In this document: piece by piece, positions 7,272-15,273 of the stretch
How the letters are laid out: every line of letters starts with the position of its first letter
Position numbering within the stretch: position 1 is the first letter of the stretch
Origin: an uncultured Pedobacter sp.
GTDB lineage: Bacteria; Bacteroidota; Bacteroidia; Sphingobacteriales; Sphingobacteriaceae
NCBI RefSeq assembly: GCF_946480185.1
Contig: NZ_CAMLIG010000002.1
Location: 248,001 to 312,000, forward strand
DNA: 64,000 bases
Reading direction: 5' to 3'
Position numbers and translations under genes: made by a program
Notes under the pieces: model-generated
Told to the model about the DNA's origin: nothing
What the model saw: only the letters and a program-made list of their open reading frames with translations
Database searches by the model: none

Positions 7272-8513
7272 TTACGCTTCTGACGGATTTTTATCTTTAT
7301 AATATCCTTTTTCCAATTTACCTCTTACCTCGCTAAAAGCATCCAAAGTTCTTTGAACGTCTTCTAAACTATGCATAGCAGTAGGAATCAAGCGTAACAT
7401 AATTAACCCTTTAGGAATTACCGGATAAATTACAATTGAACAGAAAATGCTAAAGTTCTCTCTTAAATCCATGGTAATTGCGGTAGCCTCGTTTAATTCT
7501 CCTTTTAAGAAAACGGGAGTTACCACAGAGTTGGTTGAACCAATATTAAAACCCTTTTCCCTTAAACCGTTTTGCAAAGTAGTTGCAACCTCCCAAAGTT
7601 TAGCTTTAAGTTCCGGCTTAGTTTGCAACAATTCCAATCTCTTTTTTAAGCCCATTACCATTGGCATAGGCAAAGATTTTGCGAAAGTTTGCGACCGCAT
7701 ATTGTAACGCAAATAATTGGTAATTTCTTCTGTTGAAGCAATGAATGCGCCAATACCAGCCATAGATTTTGCAAAAGTACCGAAGTAAACATCAATATCT
7801 TTCATCACACCTTGTTCCTCATGCGTTCCGGCACCGGTTTTACCCATCGTACCAAATCCGTGAGCATCGTCAATTAAGATACGGAATTTGTATTTTCCTT
7901 TTAAAGCAACAATTTCTTTCAGTTTACCTTGTGCGCCCGACATCCCAAAAACGCCCTCGGTAATTACTAAAATACCGCCACCGCTTTGTTCCGTTAATTT
8001 TGTAGCTCTTTCCAACTGCTTTTCAAGGCTTTCCATATCGTTATGCAGATACACGTAACGTTTGCCCATGTGTAAACGAACGCCATCAATAATGCAGGCA
8101 TGAGACTCGGCATCATAAACAATCACGTCGTTTCTATCCACTAAAGCATCAATCGCTGATAAAATACCTTGATAACCATAATTCAATAAAAAAGAATCTT
8201 CGTAGCCTGTAAAATCAGCTAAAGCCTTTTCCAATTCTTCGTGGTGATTTGAGTTTCCAGACATCATTCTGGCGCCCATTGGGTAAGCCAGTCCAAAATC
8301 CTGTGCGCCTTTTGCATCAGCTTCTCTAACTTCGGGATGGTTTGCCAAGCCTAAATAGTTGTTTAGACTCCAAACCAAATGCTCTTTACCTCTAAAATTC
8401 ATGTGAGGTCCAATTTCTCCCTCTAATTTAGGAAAAGAGAAATATCCATGAGACCATTTTTGGTGTTGTCCCAAAGGTCCCATGTTCTTTGCTATCTTAT
8501 CAAAAATATCCAA
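7272..8513 (-). CDS. PLP-dependent alpha-oxoamine synthase (serine palmitoyltransferase/CapB-like)
   Basis: A 413-residue fold-type I PLP enzyme that should condense an amino acid with an acyl-CoA or acyl-ACP. The N-terminus has the NNYLGLANHPEV motif (51-62), the cofactor site shows DDAHGFG at 215-221, and the Schiff-base lysine is Lys249 in GTFAKSMA. The family includes 8-amino-7-oxononanoate synthase, 2-amino-3-ketobutyrate CoA ligase, serine palmitoyltransferase and the cysteate acyltransferase CapB. There is no biotin cluster around it, and the extended N- and C-termini resemble the second SPT-like paralogue usual in Bacteroidota. A sphingolipid or sulfonolipid role is therefore likely, but the substrate is uncertain. 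It is transcribed alone between two terminators. Confidence 0.85.
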   Translation of the reverse strand: MDIFDKIAKNMGPLGQHQKWSHGYFSFPKLEGEIGPHMNFRGKEHLVWSLNNYLGLANHPEVREADAKGAQDFGLAYPMGARMMSGNSNHHEELEKALADFTGYEDSFLLNYGYQGILSAIDALVDRNDVIVYDAESHACIIDGVRLHMGKRYVYLHNDMESLEKQLERATKLTEQSGGGILVITEGVFGMSGAQGKLKEIVALKGKYKFRILIDDAHGFGTMGKTGAGTHEEQGVMKDIDVYFGTFAKSMAGIGAFIASTEEITNYLRYNMRSQTFAKSLPMPMVMGLKKRLELLQTKPELKAKLWEVATTLQNGLREKGFNIGSTNSVVTPVFLKGELNEATAITMDLRENFSIFCSIVIYPVIPKGLIMLRLIPTAMHSLEDVQRTLDAFSEVRGKLEKGYYKDKNPSEA

Positions 8514-8616
8514 AATGTTATGTTGTTTTAATTGTATGCGTGTATAAAAAACGTTGCGAATTTACAATTTCTATTAGTGATTAACAACGTTTGTAGTTCT
8601 TGTTTGAATCAAACCA

Positions 8617-8654
8617 AACAAGAAAGCCATTCTTTTGGGAATGGCTTTCTTGTT
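8617..8654 (-). terminator. Terminator at the end of the dcw cluster
   Basis: Sixteen-base arms (8617-8632 and 8639-8654) around TTTTGG form a strong hairpin 13 bp beyond the ftsZ stop, with T-runs on either side. It closes the leftward division operon before the PLP-enzyme gene. Confidence 0.75.
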
Positions 8655-8666
8655 TTTAGATTTATT

Positions 8667-10304
8667 TTAATCTACATTATCATGTAGAAAAGAATTGTTT
8701 GGACGTATTTCTGTTTGTCCGTCTTCATTACTTAATGTAAAACGAGACACTTGAGATTCTGATGAATGAGGAACGTCTGCCAATGGCACTTGTCTTCTTC
8801 TATAAGCCGGAACATCTTCCAGTTCCTGCAAACCGGATGTTGAACGCAACTTCATACTTAAATCTTTTAAACGTAATATACGCTCTCTAGATTTACGCAA
8901 TTGATCCTCCATTGTTTGATCTGTTTTGTTATCATCTGCAGATGCAAAAACTTCTGGTTCTGGTTCAGGAGTTTGTTCTTCTTGCTGCGCAACTGCAACC
9001 GGAGAAAAAACTTCTGGTTCCGATAACTTTAAATTAAAACCATAGTTATCCTGCTCTTCCACTTCTTCCTCTTTTTCCTCCTCAAACAGCTGGTGTTTCA
9101 CCACTTTTTCCTGAGGCTCGTTACTTTGATTTGAAGAAACTGATTTAAACATGTCAGCAAACAAATCTGCCTGTGGCATACTTGCTTTTTCGTCAACCTT
9201 TAATACGGGCGTTCTATCAAATTCTTCTGTTTGCTCAATCACTGGTTCAGCTTTTTTAGAAAACTCGTTAATGGGCTTAATCAACGGCGTATCTGATGTT
9301 AGATATTGCTTTTTAGGAGCGCTTTGTTTAGTTTGCTCTCTTTCTTCTAAAGTTTGGAAACCGGTTGCAATAATGGTTACCGAAATATTATCACCCAGTT
9401 CAGGATCGCTACAGTTACCCCAAATTAAATCTGCAGATAAGCCAGCTTGTTCTTGGATGAAATCAGTAATAATGCTTACCTCATCCATGGTCACTTCTTT
9501 ATCGCCAGAGCTGATGTTCAAAAGGATATATCTTGCACCTTCTATCTCGTTATCTTTTAATAGCGGAGAAGCTAAAGCACCTTCAACAGCTCTTAAAGCC
9601 CTATCATCGCCTTCGGCAGAGTAACTACCCATAATTGCAACACCGCTTTCTTTCATTACGGTACGCACATCTTTAAAATCAACGTTTATATAGCCAGGGA
9701 CTGTGATGATTTCTGCAATTCCTTTCGCAGCAGTAGTTAAAATATCATCGGCCTGACCAAAAGCAGAACCTAAAGTTAAGTTTCCGAAAATTTCACGCAA
9801 TCGGTCGTTTGAAATTACCAGGTAAGAATCTACGTATTTTTTCAACTCCTCTAAACCTTCTTCGGCTTGCATTCTTCTGCGTTTACCTTCAAAAGAAAAT
9901 GGAGTAGTAATAATTGCAACTGTAAGGATATCAAGTTCTTTTGCCGCTTTGGCGATGATTGGACTTGCGCCTGTACCTGTACCACCACCCATTCCGGCAG
10001 TAATAAAAAGCATACGAGTATTGGCACCAAGCATTTCTTTTACATCATCGATGTTTTCAATGGCCGAGTTTTTACCCACTTCAGGAATAGAACCTGCTCC
10101 CATTCCTTCGGTTAAGCTAGCGCCCAATTGTACTTTATTAGGAATGGGGCTTAATTCCAACGCTTGCGCATCAGTATTACAGATGATAAAGTCCACCCCT
10201 GTTATTCCTTGTCTGTACATGTGGTTTACCGCGTTACCTCCGCCTCCTCCAACACCAATTACTTTGATGATTGAAGATTTTTCTTTTAACATTTCAAACT
10301 GCAT
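8667..10304 (-). CDS. ftsZ: Cell division protein FtsZ
   Basis: Tubulin-like GTPase that polymerises into the division ring. The GTP-binding features are intact: GVGGGGGNAVNHM at residues 17-29, the tubulin signature GGGTGTG at 106-112, and the T7-loop segment FGQADDILTTAAKG with its catalytic acidic residues. The GTPase core ends near residue 325. A 220-residue tail follows, far longer than in E. coli, rich in Glu, Gln and Pro, with a short basic stretch (RKSRERILRLKDLSMKLRS) near 465-485 that may be an interaction peptide. The tail length is typical of Bacteroidota FtsZ. It lies 125 bp after ftsA, a spacer that holds three DnaA-box-like sites, and is the last gene of the cluster. Confidence 0.98.
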   Translation of the reverse strand: MQFEMLKEKSSIIKVIGVGGGGGNAVNHMYRQGITGVDFIICNTDAQALELSPIPNKVQLGASLTEGMGAGSIPEVGKNSAIENIDDVKEMLGANTRMLFITAGMGGGTGTGASPIIAKAAKELDILTVAIITTPFSFEGKRRRMQAEEGLEELKKYVDSYLVISNDRLREIFGNLTLGSAFGQADDILTTAAKGIAEIITVPGYINVDFKDVRTVMKESGVAIMGSYSAEGDDRALRAVEGALASPLLKDNEIEGARYILLNISSGDKEVTMDEVSIITDFIQEQAGLSADLIWGNCSDPELGDNISVTIIATGFQTLEEREQTKQSAPKKQYLTSDTPLIKPINEFSKKAEPVIEQTEEFDRTPVLKVDEKASMPQADLFADMFKSVSSNQSNEPQEKVVKHQLFEEEKEEEVEEQDNYGFNLKLSEPEVFSPVAVAQQEEQTPEPEPEVFASADDNKTDQTMEDQLRKSRERILRLKDLSMKLRSTSGLQELEDVPAYRRRQVPLADVPHSSESQVSRFTLSNEDGQTEIRPNNSFLHDNVD

Positions 10305-10369
10305 ATCCTTAATTATCAGTTGGTAATAATTTTACTAATCGATTTTTATCCTCTTGTAATATTAAATAA

Positions 10370-10411
10370 TTTTCCACATTAGTTATCCACAAATGTTAAT
10401 TGTGTGGAAAA
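10370..10411. promoter_or_regulatory. Three DnaA-box-like 9-mers between ftsA and ftsZ
   Basis: TTTTCCACA at 10370-10378, TTATCCACA at 10383-10391 and TTTTCCACA on the other strand at 10403-10411 all fit the DnaA-box consensus TT(A/T)TNCACA. The outer two form a 9-bp inverted repeat. The cluster is 66-107 bp upstream of the ftsZ start, where an ftsZ promoter could lie. Binding by DnaA is inference; the dyad could also fold as a hairpin in the ftsA 3' region. Confidence 0.45.
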
Positions 10412-10429
10412 CTTGCCGTTTGTTGAAAA

Positions 10430-11779
10430 TTATTTCAAAAAATCCTGATCCGATATATCGTCTTTTATAAATTTCTTAGTCCCGTCCAATATCGATGCAA
10501 ATAAACCTCTGCTCTTTTTAGGGGCAGCATCCTGCGCTAAATCTGTTCCTTTTTTCAAGGCGCCTTCTCTTTGATACTCAGATTCTGCTTTCTCGATACC
10601 TTTTATCAATAAACCAATACCTGTTGCATACATCGGGCTCTTTAAATCGTCGTAAATGTTTTTAGGCAAGGTTTCGTTTTTGGCTAAATGCTCGTTCGGA
10701 TAACCTACTCTGCAATCTAAACCTGTTTCGTACTCAACCAGTTGCGTTAAATGTTTAAGCAAGGCACCACCGCCGGTAATTACAATTCCACCAATTAGGC
10801 GTTTTTCGTAGCCGGAAGATTTAATTTCGTAATGTACGTGTTCTATAATTTCCGCCATTCTGGCTTCAATTACGTTGGCTAAATTTTTAACCGAAATCTC
10901 TTTTGGCTCTCTTCCTCTTAATCCCGGAACACAGATAATTTCGTTTTCTTTATTTTCTTCTGCCAAAGCAGATCCGAATTTAATTTTAAGCAGCTCCGCC
11001 TGGTTGCGCATTACAGAACAGCCCTCTCTAATGTCCTCAGTTACACTGTTTCCGCCGAAAGGAATAACCGCTGTATGTCTGATGATGCCTTCATGGAAAA
11101 TAGCAACATCTGTAGTACCGCCACCTATATCAACCAAAACAACGCCCGCTTCTTTTTCTTCTTCACTTAATACAGCTTCTGATGATGCTAAAGGCTCTAA
11201 AATCAGCTCCTCTGTTTCCAGGCCGGCCTGCACCACACATTTCATGATGTTTCTGATGGCCATCACTTGCCCAGTAATGATATGGAAATTAGCTTCTAAA
11301 CGAACGCCGGCCATACCAATTGGATCCTTAATTCCCGGCTCGTTATCTACCGTAAATTCTTGAGGCAACACATGGATAATTTCCTCACCCGGATTCATGG
11401 CCAGTTTATACATATCGTCAATTAAACGGTCAATATCGCGTTTAGAAATCTCATTGCTTAAATCCTTACGCGTTAAAATTCCGCGGTGCTTTAGGCTTTT
11501 GATATGTTGCCCAGCGATACCCACGTTTACAATTTTAACATCAACGTTTGATTGCGCACTGCCTTCTTCAACCGCAGTGACAATACTTTTGACGGTTTTT
11601 GCAATGTTAGCAACAACGCCACGGTTTACCCCTGACGATTCTGCCTTGCCCACACCTAGCACTTCAATTTTGCCATGTTCGTTTCGGCGGCCAACGATTA
11701 CGCAAATTTTTGTAGTACCAATATCGAGACCAACTACGATTGATGAACTTTTTGACTGTTTAGTTATACCTTTTTCCAT
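10430..11779 (-). CDS. ftsA: Cell division protein FtsA
   Basis: Actin-like ATPase that anchors FtsZ to the membrane and recruits later division proteins. The ATPase motifs are visible: phosphate 1 GLDIGTTKICVIVG at about 18-31, phosphate 2 VLVDIGGGTTDVAIF at about 216-230, and the adenosine motif GGIVITGGGALLKHL near 335-349. The C-terminus (residues 420-449, LFASILDGTKKFIKDDI) has the amphipathic look of a membrane-targeting helix. At 449 residues it is slightly longer than the E. coli protein. Only 1 bp separates it from ftsQ upstream, so it belongs to the same transcript, while 125 bp separate it from ftsZ. Confidence 0.97.
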   Translation of the reverse strand: MEKGITKQSKSSSIVVGLDIGTTKICVIVGRRNEHGKIEVLGVGKAESSGVNRGVVANIAKTVKSIVTAVEEGSAQSNVDVKIVNVGIAGQHIKSLKHRGILTRKDLSNEISKRDIDRLIDDMYKLAMNPGEEIIHVLPQEFTVDNEPGIKDPIGMAGVRLEANFHIITGQVMAIRNIMKCVVQAGLETEELILEPLASSEAVLSEEEKEAGVVLVDIGGGTTDVAIFHEGIIRHTAVIPFGGNSVTEDIREGCSVMRNQAELLKIKFGSALAEENKENEIICVPGLRGREPKEISVKNLANVIEARMAEIIEHVHYEIKSSGYEKRLIGGIVITGGGALLKHLTQLVEYETGLDCRVGYPNEHLAKNETLPKNIYDDLKSPMYATGIGLLIKGIEKAESEYQREGALKKGTDLAQDAAPKKSRGLFASILDGTKKFIKDDISDQDFLK

Positions 11780-11780
11780 G

Positions 11781-12647
11781 TCAGCGTATATTTTTTATTG
11801 AATCCTGTATTTCTTTATTTTGTTGTGTGCTGTCGGTTTTTACCTCAACGGGCTTCTTCTTCACTAAAGTTGAATCGGCCCGTGTGCAAACAATCTGACC
11901 TTTAAACTTTAAATTGATGGCGCTATAAGCTCCCCAACCCACCATTGGTATTGCTTTTTTATAAAACACCAATAGATTCCTGAATTTTTCTTCGAGCAAA
12001 TCAGCATCGCCCAAAATTATTTTCTGGTTGCCCACTCGTGGCACCAATTCCATGTCTTTATTATCATCAACGTACAACTGTACTATTTGATCATTCCATA
12101 AAGAATCCTGACTGATGAATTTTGCCGTTACAAACAAATCTTTAGCCAGCTTTGTGCGCAAAGTATCCACCTTGCCTGCAAATCCTTCCGTAATTTGACC
12201 ATTTGCCACCAAAACTCGAGCTGTAAAATGGTCAGACAAAGGCACTTTCAATCCGTTTTGATCTACATAAAAATCTTGCCCGGCAATGTTCAAAATTCTT
12301 AAAATTGGCACCCGTTGCTTAATATCTGTATGTATTACACCATCCATGTCAATATAAACCTTGGCGTACTCAATAAATGGATTTGCCTTTAACCGACTTT
12401 CCAAATCTTGTATATTGATGCTGTTGATTCTTCTGCCCACCAACAAACCATTGTTTTCTTTTAAAATATCGTCAACTTCTGCTCTTTCAATAAAAAACTG
12501 GTTGCCCGGTAAAACCACCTGCACTTTTTTACAGGTAGTTTCTGCTTTCTTCACCTCAATAAAACCCATCAGCACAACCAGTGCGCTCAGACTAAAAATC
12601 CAGGCAAAGCAGGTAAAAACAAGCTTCCAATTTATTCTTTTAAGCAT
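11781..12647 (-). CDS. ftsQ: Cell division protein FtsQ/DivIB
   Basis: Bitopic membrane protein of the divisome that links FtsL and related proteins to the ring. A single transmembrane helix lies at about residues 9-28 (VFTCFAWIFSLSALVVLMGF). It is followed by a periplasmic POTRA-like part (RAEVDDILKENNGLLVGRRI, then the ESRLKANPFIEYAKVYIDMD segment) and a beta domain. A short Lys/Asp/Gln-rich tail ends the protein. Sequence identity in this family is low; the topology, length (288) and position between murC and ftsA make the call. The first 8 bp overlap the end of murC. Confidence 0.93.
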   Translation of the reverse strand: MLKRINWKLVFTCFAWIFSLSALVVLMGFIEVKKAETTCKKVQVVLPGNQFFIERAEVDDILKENNGLLVGRRINSINIQDLESRLKANPFIEYAKVYIDMDGVIHTDIKQRVPILRILNIAGQDFYVDQNGLKVPLSDHFTARVLVANGQITEGFAGKVDTLRTKLAKDLFVTAKFISQDSLWNDQIVQLYVDDNKDMELVPRVGNQKIILGDADLLEEKFRNLLVFYKKAIPMVGWGAYSAINLKFKGQIVCTRADSTLVKKKPVEVKTDSTQQNKEIQDSIKNIR

Positions 12648-13998
12648 TGGCCAATAACTCTTTTAAAGGTAAAACCAAAGTATCAATATCTCCTGCGCCC
12701 ACTGTAACCAGCAATTCGGGCATTTTATCTTTTATCAGGCTTAACGCCGATTGATGATTGCAAACTGTAATATTTGTTCTTTTAATTTTAGATGCTAAAG
12801 CCGAACTTGTAACGCCCGGAATAGGCAGCTCTCTGGCTGGATAAATTTCCATCAGCAATAAATCATCCGCAGTACTCAAAACTTCCGCGAAATTATCTAA
12901 AAAATCTCTCGTTCTGGAAAACAAATGTGGCTGAAAAATTACCGTCATTTTTTTATCCGGATATAAGGAACGAACTGCTTTAAAGCAAGCTTTTAGTTCT
13001 TCTGGATGGTGCGCATAATCATCAATATAAACATGATTTTCTGTTTGCACTTGGTATTCGAAACGTCTTTTTACGCCTTTAAAAGATGTTAATCCTTCTC
13101 TGATTAAATCAGGTTTGACATCCAAAGCCAAAGCAACTTCAATAGCCGCAACCGCATTTTCTATATTGTGCTGGCCGGGCAAACCCAATTCCAAATTTTC
13201 GAGATGGATAAACTCATTTTCAAAATCGAAATAGAATTTACGGTTCTTGATTCTAACGTTTAAAGCCTGCGCTTGCGCCGATGGTGATATGCCGTAGGTT
13301 TTGCCATTTTTAAGAGGCAAACCTTCTCTATAAATTAGTTTCCCACCGTCCTTAATTTGTTGGGTAAACAATTTGAAAGATTCATGTAACTGTTCTTCTG
13401 CGCCATAAATATCCAAATGGTCGGCATCCATTGACGTTACCACTGCAATATTTGGATGTAAGGTTAAAAAAGAACGATCGTACTCATCTGCCTCAACCAC
13501 CATTACATTGCTTTCGCCGATAAGCAAGTTGGTGTTATAATTTGTAGAAATTCCACCTAAAAAAGCAGAGCAATTTACACCTCCAACCTGCAACAAGTGA
13601 GCTACCAAAGTACTGGTTGTGGTTTTACCGTGAGTTCCGGCAACTGCAACTGTAAAAGAATCTTTAGACAAAATACCCAAGACTTGTGAACGCTTTTGAA
13701 GATCGAATCCTCCATTTTTAAAATGGTTAAAAACCACACTGTCTTTTGGGATTGCTGGCGTGTAAATAACTAAAGTTTCCGCATCCTTTTTCTGAAAAGC
13801 TACTGGAATTAACGTAGCATCATCTTTATAGGAAACTGTGATTCCTTCTTGTTCTAAAGCTTGCGTAAGTGGTGTTGAAGTTTTGTCGTAACCGCTCACC
13901 AAAAAACCTTTCTGATAAAAATAACGGGCCAAACCACTCATCCCAATTCCGCCAATGCCGATTAGGTAAACTTGTTTGATGTCGGTTAAATTTATCAT
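12640..13998 (-). CDS. murC: UDP-N-acetylmuramate--L-alanine ligase
   Basis: Cytoplasmic ATP-dependent ligase that adds the first amino acid, L-alanine, to UDP-MurNAc. The N-terminal Rossmann-type domain has GIGGIGMSGLARYFYQKG at about residues 14-31, the central ATP loop is GTHGKTTTSTLVAHLL near 121-136, and the HPNIAVVTSMDADHLD and IDDYAHHPEEL motifs are those of Mur ligases acting on MurNAc. Length is normal at 452 residues. It overlaps murG by 1 bp upstream and ftsQ by 8 bp downstream, so translational coupling is likely. Confidence 0.97.
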   Translation of the reverse strand: MINLTDIKQVYLIGIGGIGMSGLARYFYQKGFLVSGYDKTSTPLTQALEQEGITVSYKDDATLIPVAFQKKDAETLVIYTPAIPKDSVVFNHFKNGGFDLQKRSQVLGILSKDSFTVAVAGTHGKTTTSTLVAHLLQVGGVNCSAFLGGISTNYNTNLLIGESNVMVVEADEYDRSFLTLHPNIAVVTSMDADHLDIYGAEEQLHESFKLFTQQIKDGGKLIYREGLPLKNGKTYGISPSAQAQALNVRIKNRKFYFDFENEFIHLENLELGLPGQHNIENAVAAIEVALALDVKPDLIREGLTSFKGVKRRFEYQVQTENHVYIDDYAHHPEELKACFKAVRSLYPDKKMTVIFQPHLFSRTRDFLDNFAEVLSTADDLLLMEIYPARELPIPGVTSSALASKIKRTNITVCNHQSALSLIKDKMPELLVTVGAGDIDTLVLPLKELLANA

Positions 13999-15098
13999 TA
14001 TAATGCTATTTTAATTACTTCTTCGGCAATCACTTTATCCGAATGGGCAAAACCCAATTTTTTAATATTTTCTACCAATGTTGCACACAGTTTCTCATCA
14101 GCTAACACTTTAATAGACTGTTCAACCAATTCAGCTTCTGCATGTTTATCTGCCACTAAAACCGCCGCCTCTTTACTTACTAAAGCGTTTGCATTTTTTG
14201 TTTGATGATCCTCTGCAACATTGGGCGAAGGCACCAGAATTACTGGTTTATTCACCAAACAAAGCTCTGCAATTGTTCCTGCACCAGCTCTTGACACAAT
14301 TAAATCGCTAACAGCATAAGCCAAATCCATCCGGTTTAAAAATTCGTGAATTCGTATTCCCGAATCTTTTGTTTGGTTGCCGTAACGTTCAATAATCGAT
14401 TTATAATAATACTTTCCGGTTTGCCAAATCACTTGTACTCCAGCTTTTTGAAAAGCATCTAAGCCTGCCATAATGCTGTTATTTAGCGTTAAAGCGCCTA
14501 AACTTCCGCCAACTACCAATATTGTTTTTTTAGTTGCATCAAGCTCAAAATATTCTAATGCTTCTGCTCTTTTTCCTTCAACTGCAACAGCGTTTTCCCT
14601 TACCGGATTGCCCGTTTTAATAAGTTTATCTGCTTTAAAAAAGCTGTCCATACCATCAAAAGCAACGCAAACTTTCTCTGCTTTTTTACCTAAATATTTA
14701 TTGGTGATACCCGCATAAGAATTTTGTTCTTGCAACAGGTAAGGTATTTTCTTTAATGAAGCTGCGTATAATAAAGGTCCGGAAGCATATCCTCCAACGC
14801 CCACTACGGCATCGGGTTTAAAATTTTTAATAATCGATAAAGATTTTAAAACGCTAGCGATTATTTTAAACGGCAGCAGTATGTTTTTAAGTAATCCGCT
14901 CCTTTGAAAACCCTGAATATCTAATCCAACAATCTGGTAACCCGCCACCGGAACTTTTTCCATTTCCATTCGGCCGTTTGCACCTACGAATAAAATTTCT
15001 GTTTTGGCATCTAAAGATTTTAAAGCATTGGCAATAGCAATTGCCGGGAAGATATGTCCTCCAGTACCACCACCACTTATAATTATTCTTTTTGCCAT
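13998..15098 (-). CDS. murG: UDP-GlcNAc:undecaprenyl-P-P-MurNAc-pentapeptide GlcNAc transferase
   Basis: Peripheral membrane glycosyltransferase (GT28) that turns lipid I into lipid II. The N-terminal GGGTGGHIFPAIAIANAL loop (residues 9-26) and the VVGVGGYASGPLLYAA motif near 100-115 form the lipid-acceptor side. The C-terminal HEFLNRMDLAYAVSDLIVSR and GAGTIAELCLVNKPVILVP segments hold the UDP-GlcNAc site. At 366 residues it is complete. A palindromic repeat (15102-15136) begins 4 bp upstream of the ATG, so this gene lacks the tight junction to ftsW seen elsewhere in the cluster; the 175-bp spacer is repeat-derived. Confidence 0.97.
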   Translation of the reverse strand: MAKRIIISGGGTGGHIFPAIAIANALKSLDAKTEILFVGANGRMEMEKVPVAGYQIVGLDIQGFQRSGLLKNILLPFKIIASVLKSLSIIKNFKPDAVVGVGGYASGPLLYAASLKKIPYLLQEQNSYAGITNKYLGKKAEKVCVAFDGMDSFFKADKLIKTGNPVRENAVAVEGKRAEALEYFELDATKKTILVVGGSLGALTLNNSIMAGLDAFQKAGVQVIWQTGKYYYKSIIERYGNQTKDSGIRIHEFLNRMDLAYAVSDLIVSRAGAGTIAELCLVNKPVILVPSPNVAEDHQTKNANALVSKEAAVLVADKHAEAELVEQSIKVLADEKLCATLVENIKKLGFAHSDKVIAEEVIKIAL

Positions 15099-15101
15099 GT
15101 T

Positions 15102-15136
15102 GCCTCATCCTAAATCCTTCTCCGAAGGAGAAGGAC
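15102..15136. repeat. Palindromic (REP-like) repeat, copy 1, at the murG start
   Basis: CCTTCTCC-GAA-GGAGAAGG at 15116-15134 is a perfect 8-bp stem with a GAA loop. It is preceded by GCCTCA, the same flank found in the copies at 17785 and 43761. Short palindromes of this type are scattered through Bacteroidota genomes. Confidence 0.75.
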
Positions 15137-15210
15137 TTGCCTATATTGTTTGCTAATTTTTATTTTCTTTTTTTAGGTTTATTTATCACCAATTAACGCT
15201 TAATATTTTA

Positions 15211-15273
15211 TACTCATATCTTGTGTCTTGATTCTTATGTCTTGATACTTGATACTCACATCTTGATACTACT
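15211..15273. repeat. Degenerate CTTGATACT repeat array, murG-ftsW spacer
   Basis: Imperfect tandem words such as TCTTGTG, CTTGATACT, CTTGATTCT and GATACTCAC fill the space between the ftsW stop and the palindromic repeat next to murG. The same words recur at 17855-17930 beside murD. Nothing suggests coding. Confidence 0.7.

Noticed and set aside
9151..10326. Long rightward frames opposite ftsZ (9151-9624, 9867-10115, 9949-10326)
   Set aside because: Antisense shadows of ftsZ created by its codon use.
10370..10411. Reading the DnaA-box cluster as a replication origin
   Set aside because: Only three boxes, no A+T-rich unwinding region or dnaA, dnaN or gidA neighbours. It fits a regulatory site better.
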